DNA from: Diphasiastrum complanatum
Lineage: Eukaryota > Streptophyta > Lycopodiopsida > Lycopodiales > Lycopodiaceae
Direction: 5' to 3'
NCBI GenBank assembly: GCA_029204225.1
Contig: CM055093.1
Span: 6,767,315-6,831,314 of the forward strand
Length of the DNA stretch: 64,000 nucleotides
Shown here: positions 1-11,754 of the stretch, one piece after another
How positions within the stretch are numbered: the stretch's first letter is position 1
Layout of the letters: each line of letters starts with the position of its first letter
Notes under the pieces: model-generated
Database searches by the model: none
What the model saw: only the letters and a program-made list of their open reading frames with translations
What the model was told of the DNA's origin: nothing
Made by a program: the position numbers and the translations under genes

Positions 1-465
1 GCGCGCGCGCGCCGGGGGTCCAGCGCAGGCAGCACGCGAGCGCGAGGGGTCCAGCGCCGGCAGCGCGCGGGTGGCGCTGGGGTCTGGCTCGCGCGCACGG
101 GCGGCGCTCGCGAGGGGTCCAGCGCTGGCAGCCCGTGCTGCGCGAGCGTTCCGGCGCAGGCAGCGCGCGCGCGCCTGGCCGCGCTGCGCCAGGGGTCCAG
201 CGCAGGCACCGCGTGGGTGGCGCTGAGGTCTGGCTGGCGCGCACGCCAGGGGTCCAGCGCTGGCAGCGCGCGCGCGCCTGGCCGTGCTGCGCGAGGGGTC
301 CAGCGCCGGCAGCGCGCGCGCGCCGGGGGTCCAGTGCAGGCAGCACGCGAGCGCGAGGGGTCCAGCGCCGGCAGCGCGCGGGTGGCGCTGGGGTCTGGCT
401 CGCGCGCACGGGCGGCGCTCGCGAGGGGTCCAGCGCTGGCAGCCCGTGCTGCGCGAGCGTTCCGG
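1..465. repeat. GC-rich minisatellite with 311 bp higher-order repeat
   Basis: A very GC-rich block that stops abruptly at about 465, where AT-rich retrotransposon coding sequence begins. It is built from about nine variants of a box reading GGGGTCCAGCG, spaced 30-70 bases apart. Positions 1-154 recur almost exactly at 312-465, an offset of 311, with one C/T difference seen in the second box. Open frames across it are low-complexity Arg/Ala/Gly translations without codon logic, so I do not call a gene. It may continue to the left of the window. Confidence 0.85.
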
Positions 466-2575
466 CTGTCTTACGTATCTTAAGACAAGAGAAGCTTTAT
501 GCAAAAGAAGTGCGAATTCTTTAAAAAAGAACTTCTTTACCTTGATCATAAGATTGCCTCTTTTGGAATCAAGATTGATGAAGAAAAGGTGAAGACGGTA
601 GTGGAATGGCCAATTCCTAAAATGGTGCGTGAATTTAGGTCATTCTTAGGTTTCACTGTGTTTTTCCGCAGATTTGCAGAGGAGTATTCAAAGATTGCTG
701 CACCTCTCAACAATATGTTGAAAGGAGTGAAAAGTTGCAAAGGTAGGCCAAGTCCTCCTATTAGATGGAATGAGAAATTAGATGAGAGTTTTTGCAAACT
801 CAAGCTTCTAATCGCCTCAGCTCCAGTTTTGAAAATAGCAGATCCAGATTTGTCGTCATCATTAACACTGATGCGAGTGATACAGCTATTGGAGCCGTTC
901 TCTTACAAGAGGGTCAGCCCGTTGCCTTTGAGAGTAAGAAACTAACCGATGCACAGGCCAGGTACACCACTCAAGAAAAAGAGCTTTTTGCTGTGATCCA
1001 TGCTTTGAAATCATGGAGACATTACCTGTATGGTAATAAATTTGTGGTTAATACGGATCATCAACCTTTAAAGTATTTCTGTAATCAGAATGATTTGCGA
1101 GGTCGTAAGGCCAAATGGACAGAACTCATGCAAGAATTTGACTTTGAAGTGCGGTATATCAAAGGCTCATCTAATCAGGTGGCTGATGCACTTAGTCGAA
1201 TTGGTGAAATGAACAAACTTTCCTTCACTGAGATCAGTATGGACTTTTATCTCTCCCTGAGAGGTCTTTATGAGAAAGACCCAAATTTTGGACCAATCTG
1301 GAATAGGGTTCTAGCAGTTTTATCAAGCAGGACTGATGATCATGGTGATCAGTCTAGAGGGAAGAATATAAAGGGTACTGATGACTTCTCTATTCATAAT
1401 GGACTTTTGTTCAGGAAAGGAAAGGTTTTTGTGATGTGGATGTTGTTAAGAATAAAATTCTTTATGAATGTCATGACTCACCATGCGCAGGACATCTTGA
1501 CATACATCGTACATTGGATTTTGTACGAAGGGATTTTTATTGGCCAAAACTCAAGCCCTTTGTAGAATCTTATGTGATCAAGTGTGACCAATGCCAGTTG
1601 AATAAAGCTGAATGCCATAAGGCTGGCAGTTTGTTGCATCCACTGGATATTCCTGATAAGAGATGAGATAGTATTTCCATGGATTTCGTGGTTGGATTAC
1701 CGCGGACGAATAAACAGCATGATGCAATTTGGGTTGTGGTCAAATGTCTTACCAAATTGGCTACATTTATTCCGGTAAAGACCACCGCGAAGGCTTTTGA
1801 ATTAGCTCAGATATTTGTAGAGCCTCTATTTAGGCTTTACGGATTACCAAGTGATATTGTGAGCGATCGCAATCCGAAGTTCACCGGTAACTTTCGGTCG
1901 GCCGTAATTGCTAAACTAGAGACGACACTGGGCTTGGGTTCTTCTGATCATCCTGAAAGGGATGGACAGATGGAAAGAACAAATCAGATGATGGAACAAA
2001 TGCTTCAAGCATGTATTTCCAGACGACAATCTGATTGGAAAAAGTACCTTCCATTGATCAACTCTACCTATAATAGTAGTAAGCATTCGGCTACCGGTTA
2101 TAGCCCGTTTATGCTTATGTACAGTTTTGAGCCTAGGTCACCCATTGCGGTTGAGACTCGGTCGATCAAGTTTAAGAAAGTAGCGGATTTCCTACACGAT
2201 ATGCAAGAAATGCTACGGATTGCACGTGAAAATGTCTAGAGTGCCCAGGATAGGGACAAACATTATGCAAATCTGAAAAGATCACCGAGAGATTTCCAAG
2301 TGGGAGATTGGGTATGTTTGAGAATCCTGGAGGATTCAGGTGTAATGCGTACCGACAAGCATTATAAGTTGTCCCCTAGATATAGAGGGCCGTTTACGAT
2401 CGAAGGAGAGCATCTTGGATCTGGAGATCAGTTGGACATGTTGGATGAATCATCGGGTGTATCTCGTCTTGAACCCGAAAAGATCTTGGATACAAGAACT
2501 CAACAATTGAGAAATCGTATAGTTACCGAGCATCTGGTTCGATGGAGGGGATGTACAGACGATGAGGATTCCTAG
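464..2575 (+). pseudogene. Ty3/gypsy chromovirus pol relic (RT end, RNase H, integrase, chromodomain-like tail)
   Basis: Encodes the C-terminal half of a Ty3 polyprotein. In order: the RT end (KLYAK, then a residue stretch ending FRSFLGF), RNase H (NTDASDTAIGAVL, KELFAVIHALKSWRHYL, ADALSRI), the integrase zinc region (CHDSPCAGH, then KCDQCQLNKAE), the integrase core (SMDFVVGLP, SDRNPKFTG, ERTNQMMEQML) and a chromodomain-like tail (PEKILDTRTQQLRN, EHLVRWRG). The frame is broken: a shift near 500, a shift near 850, a shift near 1430, a TGA near 1664, a TAG at 2237 and missing residues near 2430. The N-terminal RT, protease and gag are absent because the GC-rich block begins there. The order and sequence resemble the intact element at 60881-64000. 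Clearly a dead copy. Confidence 0.92.
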
Positions 2576-2638
2576 GAACATGAAGGAAGCTTAAGAAGAA
2601 ACTTTACCAGTTTTAAGTTCTGAGGACATAACTTGAAT

Positions 2639-2651
2639 AAGGGGGGAAGAA
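2639..2651 (+). other. Polypurine tract of the chromovirus relic
   Basis: AAGGGGGGAAGAA directly precedes the TG that opens the LTR. This is where plus-strand DNA synthesis would be primed. The same arrangement, AAGGGAGGAAGAA, precedes the related LTR at 26079. Confidence 0.75.
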
Positions 2652-3148
2652 TGTCATGCCCATGACTGGCCTCGGATAGCGTGTCCACGCTAGGGACCGG
2701 TAGACCAACAACCTGTAAGTTAATTGTGAATATAAGAAAATTGGGGCCCTTATGTGTACATGGTCATAATTAATGGTTGTAGGCCTAAACACATGGTGGT
2801 GGAGTTGGTATGGGTCTATCAGTGAGTCATTAGGGAACTGGATGACATGGCCCAAATAGGCTGCAGAGCTGTCCAGTGAGGTGTCACAGTGCACTACTAG
2901 TGGTGCATGGGCCTTGGAGAGTATAAGTATACCTGTTGGGCTCTCACTAGTGTATTCTTGATTTGTGATGAGTAGCTACATGTTGCTGGTGTAACTCCTC
3001 TTTCCATGACTCTAATTGATCCATAGCTTGGGGGCTAGATCCGTGCGATCTAGGATTGGTTGGGTTGGTTTAACCTCCACCGGTTCCCATGTGTTGTTGC
3101 TTTGTATGGTATGCTTAGACTAGAATCCTATTGTGAGGACTTTATACA
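2652..3148 (+). mobile_element. 3' LTR of the chromovirus relic
   Basis: Begins TGTCATGCCC right after the polypurine tract and appears to end at TTTATACA, about 497 bp. It is related to the LTR at 26079-26567: both carry GCTTGGGGGCTAGATCC followed by a GGATTGGTTGGGT-like stretch, and both end in CTTTA(TA)CA. No 5' LTR is present in the window. The exact 3' end is inferred from the terminal CA and the start of unrelated copia sequence just after it. Confidence 0.7.
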
Positions 3149-3149
3149 T

Positions 3150-4075
3150 ACCCTGTGGTGGATCTACGATCATCATAGTCACCTCCCCAATCCGCATCCA
3201 CATTGTCACATAACTCAGGTAAACCATCACGCTTCCTGTAAATCAAGCCATAAATTGAAGTGCCTTTCACATAACGCAAAATGCATTTAGCTGCATTCCA
3301 ATGCGTTTCTATAGGTGCTGCCATAAACTGACTTACAATGCCAACAACATAGCATATATCTGGTCTAGTCGTGGTAAGGTAAATCAAGCTCCCTACTAAC
3401 TGCCTATACAGTGTAGCATCAATGACTGTGACTCATCAAGCTTAGAAAGCTTTTTACCTGGTTCAATAGGAGTATTCACTGGTCTGCAATCCTACAACCT
3501 AAACCTGTGCAACAATTTTTTGACATACTTCACTTGTGTTAAACCCACCTCGTGTCCTTTTTGCCACACCTCTACTCCAAGGCAATAATGCATAAGGCTG
3601 AGATCTGTCATCTCAAATTGTTCCATGAGGTCTTTCTTGATCATGTCTATCATTTCTTGATTATTGCACATAATAATCAAGTCATCAACATAAAGAACAA
3701 TCAAAGCAACAATACCATGAAAGCATAAGACATATAGATTTGGGTCAGAATGTGTTCTCACCATCCCCTTTGAACGAAAGTAGACATCAATCCTGCTATA
3801 CCACGCACGTGGTGCCTGTTTAAGACCATAAAGTGCTTTTTTCAAACGACATACTTAATTTTCCTGTCCCTTTGCTACAAAGCCTTCAGGTTGAGCCATG
3901 AACACCTCTTCTTCTAACTCACCATTTAGAAAAGCAGATTTCACATGTGATACAAAGGCCAACCAAAATGTGAAGCTAAAGCATAGAGAGCCACATGCAT
4001 AATCATAGAGATATCGACACCGTGGGTGATCATGAAAAAACCAGCACCAATCAACTGGTCCAAATGAAAACCAAG
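3150..4075 (-). pseudogene. Ty1/copia RT and RNase H fragment
   Basis: Read leftwards it gives copia reverse transcriptase: VKSAFLNGELEEEVFMAQP, KKALYGLKQAPRAWYSRID, the catalytic box LYVDDLIIM and HYCLGVEVWQ. These are followed by the TTRPDICYVVGIVSQFM and DADWGG region at the start of RNase H. Stop codons interrupt it (for example before VCRLKKAL near 3855). It is cut on the left by the LTR of the neighbouring chromovirus relic and on the right by Ty3 gag-protease sequence at about 4076. Gag, protease and integrase are missing. Confidence 0.9.
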
Positions 4076-6412
4076 CTATATGTAATAACCATGAATGTCA
4101 TCAGCATGGACTGCATGAAACCTATATGTAGAAACACAAGGAGACTGAAGGATCCTTGTATACTCATCTAGAAAGATCCTAGCATATAAATACCCTAGAT
4201 AAGTAATAGTGACCATCTGACAAATATCCTCGGATGGAAAATGTGTAATGGTAAGGGCGAAAGGCTCATGAATCATGTCAGGAACCGTAGAAATATCATG
4301 AGGCAAATCACAAACCTCAAGCAGAGATCCATGGAATAAAGTGAAAGAAGATACAACCTGATCACCAATAGCGAGGGAACCAACAAACGTGGACTTGTGA
4401 AGAACCCTATAGAAATCAGTAGGAACATCGGCCATAACGGACTCAAGAGATAGAGATATAGAAACCAATGGAGAAGATGCTGCACCAACCCCCGAACCAG
4501 GAGGGCTATCTGAGGTAGGCACAAAATCAATAGTAGAAATACCACCAAGGTATACGGCCTCAATATCAATGAAACCAGGAATGACCACCGAATACTGTAT
4601 CTGTGAATAAAGGCATATAGGCGCAAGGCACATAGCAACAACCTGTAAATCCGGAGCAACATCAACCTGAGTAAGAGGACCCACGGTCAGTGAAAGTGAA
4701 GCAACAACTAATGTACTCTGAATGGAAAGAAGAGCTGCATCATGAGCCTTTGGCAGGCCACGCATAAACTGCTTCCCGGTAACCAACTGATAGTCACTTT
4801 CGGAATCAATACCAGAAAGTAAATGATGTTGAACAACATGTGTAAAAGATACTGCCTGCTGAGAAAGATCCACAACAACAGTATCAAGTGATGAAAATCA
4901 ATCTACACCAAGAATAATGTCATAGCGCTCTAGAGGAATAATATAGAAATCTGTCTGTCCAGAGAAGTCACCAATGCTATAGTCCAAGTCTTGAAACATC
5001 TAAGAACTGGAAAAAGAATGGGAACGAGCATCCTCGACACTGAGAGACTGTGTAGCAGAAATAGGTGTAGCACGAATCCTGGTGGAAATGTAACTACTAA
5101 TAAATGAATGTGTACTGCCAGTATCCACCAAAGCAATATACTCTTGTCCCAAAATGCGAACACGTAACCGAATAGAACGAGGACCAGGACGCCCACCAGC
5201 CCAAGTAGCATAAGCAAGTTGTGCATGGCAAGCGGCGGAAGCAGGATCATCAGAAAGCGGGTTAGCCGACTCATCAACAGAATGTGGGTTAGGAGTATCA
5301 AAAATATGGATATAAACATCAAAATCATCAGGATTAAGAGCGTCATGGTAAAAAATAGTGGTAGGCGGACCACGAGGAACGGTAGTAGAAGAATCCAAAG
5401 TAGGAGAAGCAGTGGAATTAGAGCAAGAAAAACGAGAAGAAGTGGATAACTCATGATACTTATGCTGCAAGGTAGTAGCCAAGGAGATAGCATCTGAGAT
5501 AGTAAGAGGCCGAAAAGATGAGACATCATATCGTAAGGTGTCTCTAAGACTGGCAATATAATGTGAAATAAGCTCTATAGGATGAAGATCAGTAAAGAGG
5601 TAGGAAAGCTCAATTAACTGATCAATATAAGCAGTCAAATCACTAGTATGGCGAAGGCTACGAAACAGATCACGTTGGCGAACCAACCATTGTGGGTTAA
5701 TCATAGCCATATGAAGATCATGCCAAAAAGTAGGCCATATATGTAATCCCTCACGAGTAGACTCAGAGCGATAGACATGCCACCAAGTCTAATGTAACGC
5801 AGCCAACTGCACTTTTTGGGTTTCAGTCTTGGGATACATAAGAAAATAGGTCTCTAACTTAGAGAACCAAATTTTCAAGATATTCTCATCAGATGAATAA
5901 GAATAAGTAGTAAGCTGGATGCGATCACGAAAATCACGAGCAAAATGAGGCTCAAGATTACCTGAAAAAGTAGAAGAAGAAAATCCTGGTGGTGCGGAGG
6001 GAAATCCAGGTGGTGGTACAGAAGACCCGAAAGGAGACCCATAAGAACTAGCACTATATGAAGGGAGACCAAACGTACTAGCAAAAGCACCTCCTGAAGA
6101 TGGAGATGGAGATGGAGCAGGAGCAGGCGTACTCAAAATAGGAAATAAAGGTGCTTTACCAGGACGATGAAGAATGTCTGGGGAGGTGGTATCCCCTCGT
6201 GGTAGGATAGTCTCAAGGCTAGAAAGAATACGATCAATATGACTCTCAAGGTGATCCATGCGGGAATCAATATGTGTAAAATGATCATCTAAAGAGCTCT
6301 CTGGAGGGTCTTTTGATGAAGAAGATGCCATAGGGACTAAGGAAGAGACAAAAACCTGAGGGAGAGGACGTTTGTCATCACCCCAACTTAGTCTAACTTC
6401 CGAAATCACCAA
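4076..6412 (-). pseudogene. Ty3/gypsy gag-protease relic
   Basis: The frame opens at 6412. The gag part has a Pro/Ser-rich middle (about 6200-5990), then gag capsid sequence (TTYSYSSDENILKIWFSKLE) and, further left, SLRHTSDLTAYIDQLIELSY and ELISHYIASLRDTL. An aspartic protease follows with the active-site string ALVDTGSTHSFIS near 5130-5095. The reading frame changes near 5790-5710 and 5000, with stops near 4890. Sequence from 4873 to 4076 continues as an open frame of 265 residues resembling the weakly conserved region between protease and RT, with no domain I recognise. No RT follows, because a copia fragment abuts at 4075. The PBS and LTR to the right belong to the same element. Confidence 0.85.
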
Positions 6413-7402
6413 ATGGCACGTAAATAGTCAATCAAGATGGATAATAATCAGAAAATGAGGGGCTGAGAAAGTAGAAGGTTTCTAACAAAATGAAAAAATG
6501 GAAAGAGGAGGGTGTGAGGCAACAAATATGAATAGTAATAGGGGGCTGGAAAGAGCAGTATGTGAGCAGAAAAGACAGCAAGTAGGTGCAAAAAGGAAGT
6601 GCAAAAAGGACGCAAGCAATACGTGGGTGGGTGTTGATCCGTCGTTCACTCGGTAGTGCCAACAAAGAGAGGTAAAAGCTGAAGATAATAGGGCACTGAG
6701 TAGCAACTACCAAGATCCACGATATGCTGAAGAATAGACTGAAAAAAAAGGCCTCCAATCAATAGCCGAAACAGACAACAAATCGGTGAAAAGAACCGCT
6801 GAAAATGAGACGGTAGTATAGCGTTGGACAGCCTCCAGTCAATATAAAAAATGGACAACAAATCGGTCACAAAAAGTGTCGAAAATGATGAGGTAGTAGG
6901 GTGCTAGGCAATAGCTACCAAATTTGCAAAAACAATGAAAATTCGCCGAAAAAATCGATGAAAGTGATGGGTTACCACTGAAAATGAGATGCTGGTAGGG
7001 CGCTGGACAGCCTCCAATCAATATAAAAAATGGACCCCAAATCGGTGACAAAAAGTGTCGAAAATGATGAGGTAGTAGGGCGCTGGGCAATAGCTACCAA
7101 ATCTGCAAAAACAATGAAAATTTGTCGAAAAAATCGACGAAAGTGATGGGTTAGCAAGGCGCTGGACAGCCTCCACCAAAATTGCAAAAAATGATGAAGA
7201 AATCGTTGAAAGTGATGGGCAGTAGGGCGCTGCTGGACAGCCACCACCAATCTGCAAAAATGACGAAGAAAAATCGATGAAAGTGATGGGTAGTAGGGCA
7301 TTGGACAGCCTCCACCAATCTGCAAGAAGGTTGACGGAGAAAAATTGATAAAAGTGATGGGTGGTAGGGCACTGGACAGCCTCCACCAATCTGTAGGAAA
7401 GT
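6413..7402 (-). repeat. Repeat-rich untranslated leader of the Ty3 element
   Basis: Lies between the gag start and the primer binding site, where no long coding frame is credible. From about 6800 to 7395 a motif like GGTAGTAGGGCGCTGGACAG recurs. A long unit starting TCAATATAAAAAATGG repeats at 6839 and 7018 (179 bp offset), followed by shorter units of about 65-75 bp. The translations from this stretch repeat one another and are artefacts of the tandem units. Confidence 0.75.
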
Positions 7403-7414
7403 GCTCTGATACCA
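7403..7414 (-). other. Primer binding site, initiator Met tRNA
   Basis: GCTCTGATACCA on the plus strand is the complement of TGGTATCAGAGC, the standard plant PBS for initiator methionine tRNA. Its orientation fixes the element as minus-strand, with gag to the left and the 5' LTR to the right. Confidence 0.9.
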
Positions 7415-7733
7415 AGTTACAAGCTAGCTATGCTAGAAAGCAGGACTTAAGCTAGAAAGCAGGAAGAGAATGCTTAAGGAGGCTCAAAGAGGAGCAATCA
7501 TGATCAATTGAATAAAGGAATACAATGCTGCCCTACTTATACCCTCTCCTTGAATCAAATGGAGGATTCAAAAAAGGGAGGGAAAAAGATTTGGAGGAAA
7601 AATAGTGCACCCTCCCAATAGGAGGACCCCCACTCCAAATCAATGTGACCAAGTCCTAAAAATATAACCAAATAGGGCCCAAGGCCAGTATATGAATAAA
7701 AAGGGCCCGTAGGCCTGCTTATGCATACTAACA
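7415..7733 (-). mobile_element. 5' LTR of the Ty3 element
   Basis: About 319 bp. On the minus strand it begins TGTTAGTATGC and ends next to the PBS with an imperfect terminus (TTGTAACT rather than CA). A TATA-like GGGTATAAGTAGGG lies on the minus strand near 7535-7550. To the right is protease coding sequence of another element, so this insertion disrupted that element. The partner LTR is absent, so the copy is truncated. Confidence 0.7.
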
Positions 7734-9800
7734 ATAAAAGAATGGACATGGCGAATGTAATGAGCCAAGTCCATAACTACTCTGACAATTCTGACAGTTA
7801 TATCTTCAACCATTCCTCGCGGACGAACTGTCATTTGATCAGCTAGCTTAATGGCAAAAGTCGCAGGTTTTATCTTTTTAAGACCCCATTTTGCACATAG
7901 CTTTGTGAACTCCCAAACCGCCATCTATCACAGTTGTTTCATTAGGAAATTGTCTATGCAGTATCGGTAGAGTGATATTTTTTTGTTCACTTTCCCAAGT
8001 TGCTCCGACATGGAGTACTTCATTAAATTCTTCAAATCCAGCACAAAAAAGTGGCTCCTGATGGACTTCTGGTTCAACTTGAGTTAACTTTTGCGCTAAT
8101 ACTTCTTTTGCTTTTGGCACCAACTTCATGAACTCTCCCAATGAAATATTGATCTTACTAGATAGAATATTCATGAGTAGTTCTGTTTGTGGTGCTTTCG
8201 GTTCAGTCATCTTGAAGGGTTCTTCATGATGATGCAACTAAGCATTCATATTTGTATGTGAATTTTTCAGTGACTACAATGGTGAAGGACGAACTTCGGT
8301 TGTTGCTCTAGCAGCTTCAAGCTCCTCTTCTTCTTGCAGATGTTTCTACATGAAGATATGGATAGACTCCACATGCTGTTGGTATATCAGTTAATGGTAT
8401 AGAATCAGCATGTACTGGATCTACTACCAGTTCTTTCTGCTTTTGTGCTCTGGTGACTACCGTGAAGGGTACACTTGGTTTATTCTGAGCTACTAGTCTT
8501 TGCTTGATTGTTATCAAATTTACAGGAGCTGTAGCCGGTGGTGGCTTCGGTTTTGTTGGACACTCCTTATAGCAATGCCCATAACCACAGTCACGACAGA
8601 ATGATACAAATTTTTCTTTATTTGGACATTCTGCAACTTTGTGATTTTCTCCACATGCAAAACATCCAAGTGGTGCCCTGGTCTAGTTTCTAGATGCTTG
8701 TTGTTGCACGGCAGCATAAATAGCATATTGGTCTGAAGATCCACCTTCTTGATCATTACCATAGTTCCATTGTTCGGCACTTCTGTAAGGTTCTGGTTCC
8801 ATCAAATTGGCAGGAGGAGTGGGTTGCTTTGGTGGGGCAGGTAAGGCTACTCGTTCCGGGTATCCAAGAGTAGATGGTCGAGGTCTAGCTGCCGGATTTC
8901 CTGCATAATGTGGTTCTCGATATCCCATCTGGGCATACCGTTGCTGAATTATCCGAGGATTGAAGTTGCAAAAAGCAATCTTATGATCAGGCAAATTATA
9001 CAAAAATGGCATATACTGATTTCCATTCGTTTTTTCAATTGAGGACACTCATTCACTGTGTGATTTACTGTACAAACTGAACACTAGACATTTTCCCTAG
9101 TAGAAAAAGTCTTTGCAAACTTCTCAGGTTCCTTGTTCGCTTGTCCATGGAAATCTTCCAATACTTTGATCTTCTCATCAAATTGCGACTACGACTTTTC
9201 CATCTGTTTCTGCTGGTTCTTTCCGAGTTTCTCGAACTCATTGAGCATCATTTCTACAGTAGCGTTGACATTCATTGATGCAATAGTGGTGGATGTCGTA
9301 GTGGTCTGCCCTGCTGTATAAGGCAACATACTGATATTCGGCTCATCATCTGAATCCTCCTCCTCCTCCCGAATTGCATCATCCATAGCATTTTGTAAAA
9401 GTGCGTACTCATTATGGCGTTTCAGCTCTCGTTTGATCCCTTTAGGTAAACTTGACAAAAACCACATAATTATGGCATTTTCGTTAATCAGCTCAGGTTC
9501 GCACTCAGATCTGAGGTTTGAACCGTGTGATAAGGGCTCTTTTAACAGTCTCCCAATCTGTACGTTCAGTTTCATCTTGATTATAGTACCAATCTTGTGC
9601 TGCGCCTAGTAAGGCCATAGGAAAAAGTTTAAGTTTATCTTGGGGAAAAATTTTGCCATATACTTTACAAGATTCAGAATAGATTTGAAGAAATCTAATT
9701 AGATCTGTTAATCCATTGTATTTGGGTAGATCCAAACGGGGTGCTCTTCTAACAATGATTGAATTGACTTCCTGAGGAGCACCTCCAGGGGCAGTGATCT
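7734..9800 (-). pseudogene. Athila/Tat-like Ty3 gag-protease relic
   Basis: Gag begins near 9800 with APGGAPQEVNSIIVRRAPR and DLPKYNGLTDLIRFLQIY, continuing through LKLFPMALLGAAQDWYYN. A linker rich in acidic residues follows, then a zinc knuckle CFACGENHKVAEC with a second Cys/His motif CRDCGYGHCYKEC near 8560-8670. A protease follows, with VIDGGLGV near 7925 in place of the usual DSG/DTG and IKLADQMTV beyond it. Several frame changes and stops break it (near 9575, 9050, 8690, 8520, 8240, 7920). The protease is interrupted at 7733 by the LTR of the neighbouring element. Similar proteases occur at 21958-22239 and near 59120. Confidence 0.85.
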
Positions 9801-11012
9801 CTACAAATTAAGTCAAGCAAACAATGAGATTGGATCTAGATTTTCAACCAAAACTATCTCAGATCAGATTTTCTAGATCTCTTTTACTTGACAAGAATCA
9901 GATTCCTATATTGTGAAAAAAATTCCAAAATTCAACCAATCGATACTTCTAAAAAATGAAAAGTTCTCGGAATCAAAATCAGACTGTATCAGATTAGACC
10001 CAAAATTTGACAAGGACTTGATATGGAAAATTAGCACCTAAAAATAGAATTGGCGAAGGTTCCCTAGGCAAAGATTCACTCACGAAAGTTCAACAGTGCT
10101 ATTTTTGAAAAAAAAAACTCTCTAATCAGGCTTTTCTAACAAATTCTTCAAAAATAACCTTTGCCGAACTCTTAGACTCAAAATCTGACACAAATAAAGC
10201 TAGGGTGGAACTGGCGAAGGTTTCTGGCACACAAAAACATAGTTTCTGTAGTTTGACGAGGGTAAAACTAAAGATTTTCTATGATATGGATAGGATAAAT
10301 GTTCGCCAGACTCAAAAATAGTAATTTATTATAAATAGAATGATCTGAAAACTCGGCGAAGATTCTAGCAAAGAATCAAGAGTAATACTGGTATTTTTGC
10401 AAAAAAGAGACTTTTTTGGCAAAAATACGACTATATGACAACTGATCCTCTGAGAAACCTTTTATTTCTGATATTATTCTTCGCAGACCTGGCAGTAAAT
10501 AGATCTGAATAACACCTATGCAAAGTGAATCGGGCGAAGGTTCTTTTTCTAAATTTTTAGAGTTTTGGTGATTTTTTTGTGTTTTTTGATGGTTTTTCTG
10601 ACGTTTCTGAAAATCTGCTGAAAAAGATTGTTCGCCCTTTAAACTGAAGGTTATGTGATCAAAATCGAAGGTGTCTGCAACTCGACGAACGTTTCCTGAA
10701 AGAGGGCAAAAAGTTATCAGCTCTAATGACGATTTTTGCCTCCTTTTGACCAAAATCTAGCAGATTTGATCGATTTTTGTTGTTTTTTCTGATATCTCAG
10801 ATCCAAATGGTTCTTAAGATTGGTGATCTGAATAGCTTTCTCTGTTTCATAATCAGATTAGATTTCAAACAAGCAAATCCACTCAAATCAAGCAAAATCA
10901 CTCCCAAACTAACCCTAAATGTAGATTTAACACTATTCATGCCACACGACAAGATGCCTAATGCAAGCTAACCATCCAACAAACATGCTGCAAACTGAAA
11001 AATTGGCGTAGC
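9801..11012 (-). other. Untranslated leader of the Athila/Tat-like element
   Basis: No credible coding frame between the gag start and the PBS. A short motif like GGCGAAGGTTC recurs irregularly (near 10051, 10212, 10356 and 10533, with GACGAACGTTTC near 10683). The rest is AT-rich with runs of T and A. Confidence 0.55.
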
Positions 11013-11030
11013 TCCCCAGCAACGACGCTA
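11013..11030 (-). other. Primer binding site resembling Asp tRNA type
   Basis: The minus strand reads TAGCGTCGTTGCTGGGGA, close to TGGCGCCGTTGCCGGGGA, the Asp-tRNA primer site known from Athila-type elements. Several mismatches suggest age. It lies about 10 bases from the inferred LTR end, as expected. Confidence 0.7.
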
Positions 11031-11039
11031 AAATTAAAA

Positions 11040-11750
11040 TGGGTTTATTTCCTTGCCTATCCTCAACCCAAGATCTAATCAATCTAGCATCGAGGAGATG
11101 AAGTTAGTTGTCACGCGTAGATGCGTTCCCATGAGAGCAATAGCATAGTTCAGATTTCAGCATGAATGTAAGATCCACATCTAACTCTAACATCCATTAA
11201 CCCTAAGCATTAACACTACAACCACAAAGAAGATAGTTTATTCTTTCTCTCTCTTCCTTTCTCTCTCACAAAAAGTATAAAAACATGCAATTCCAATAAC
11301 AATTAGATCCAACAATTAGCAAACACAATAAAAGCATAAGAGATGGAGGAAAAGTGATAGAGAGCAAGGACATTCATAAATCCATTTCACAAGAGAACCA
11401 ATCTACTTTATTGAAATGAAGATATCTACATGTGTGGGAACTCGAGTTGGTCCCTTTTTATAGTAGATAGGAGGACTCTGGCCTCTGAATCCTATTGGTC
11501 CATTTATGCCTCCCTAATTATTCAAATTTAAAAAAGAGTGGGAACCATCCAAATTGGAGGGAAACCCAACTTTATTCACTAACTTGACATTTAGGCCCTA
11601 TGACATTAAAAGTCCCGCAAAAAGGCCTAAAGTCCTTTTATTGATTTTCAACTAATCAAATAACTATGTGATCATCGGGTTGGACTATTAAATCCCTTTC
11701 ACTTATTAACTAGGGTTAGGGTTGCCTTGGGATCCACAAACTCTCCAACA
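11040..11750 (-). mobile_element. 5' LTR of the Athila/Tat-like element
   Basis: About 711 bp. On the minus strand it begins TGTTGGAGAGTTTG and ends in CA just before the PBS. A TATA box, TATAAAAA on the minus strand, lies at 11455-11462, preceded by CCTATCTAC. The sequence to the right is copia RT, so this element inserted into an older copia copy. Confidence 0.75.
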
Positions 11751-11754
11751 ACAT

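Noticed and set aside
135-592. Open frames of 88-129 codons in the GC-rich block
   Set aside because: They are Arg/Ala/Gly translations of tandem repeats in several frames at once, without codon preference or motif.
4273-5556. Very hydrophobic minus-strand frames that look like membrane proteins
   Set aside because: They are shifted frames over the Ty3 gag-protease coding strand.
6432-7415. Overlapping minus-strand frames rich in Phe and Leu
   Set aside because: They come from leader repeats between PBS and gag and repeat each other.
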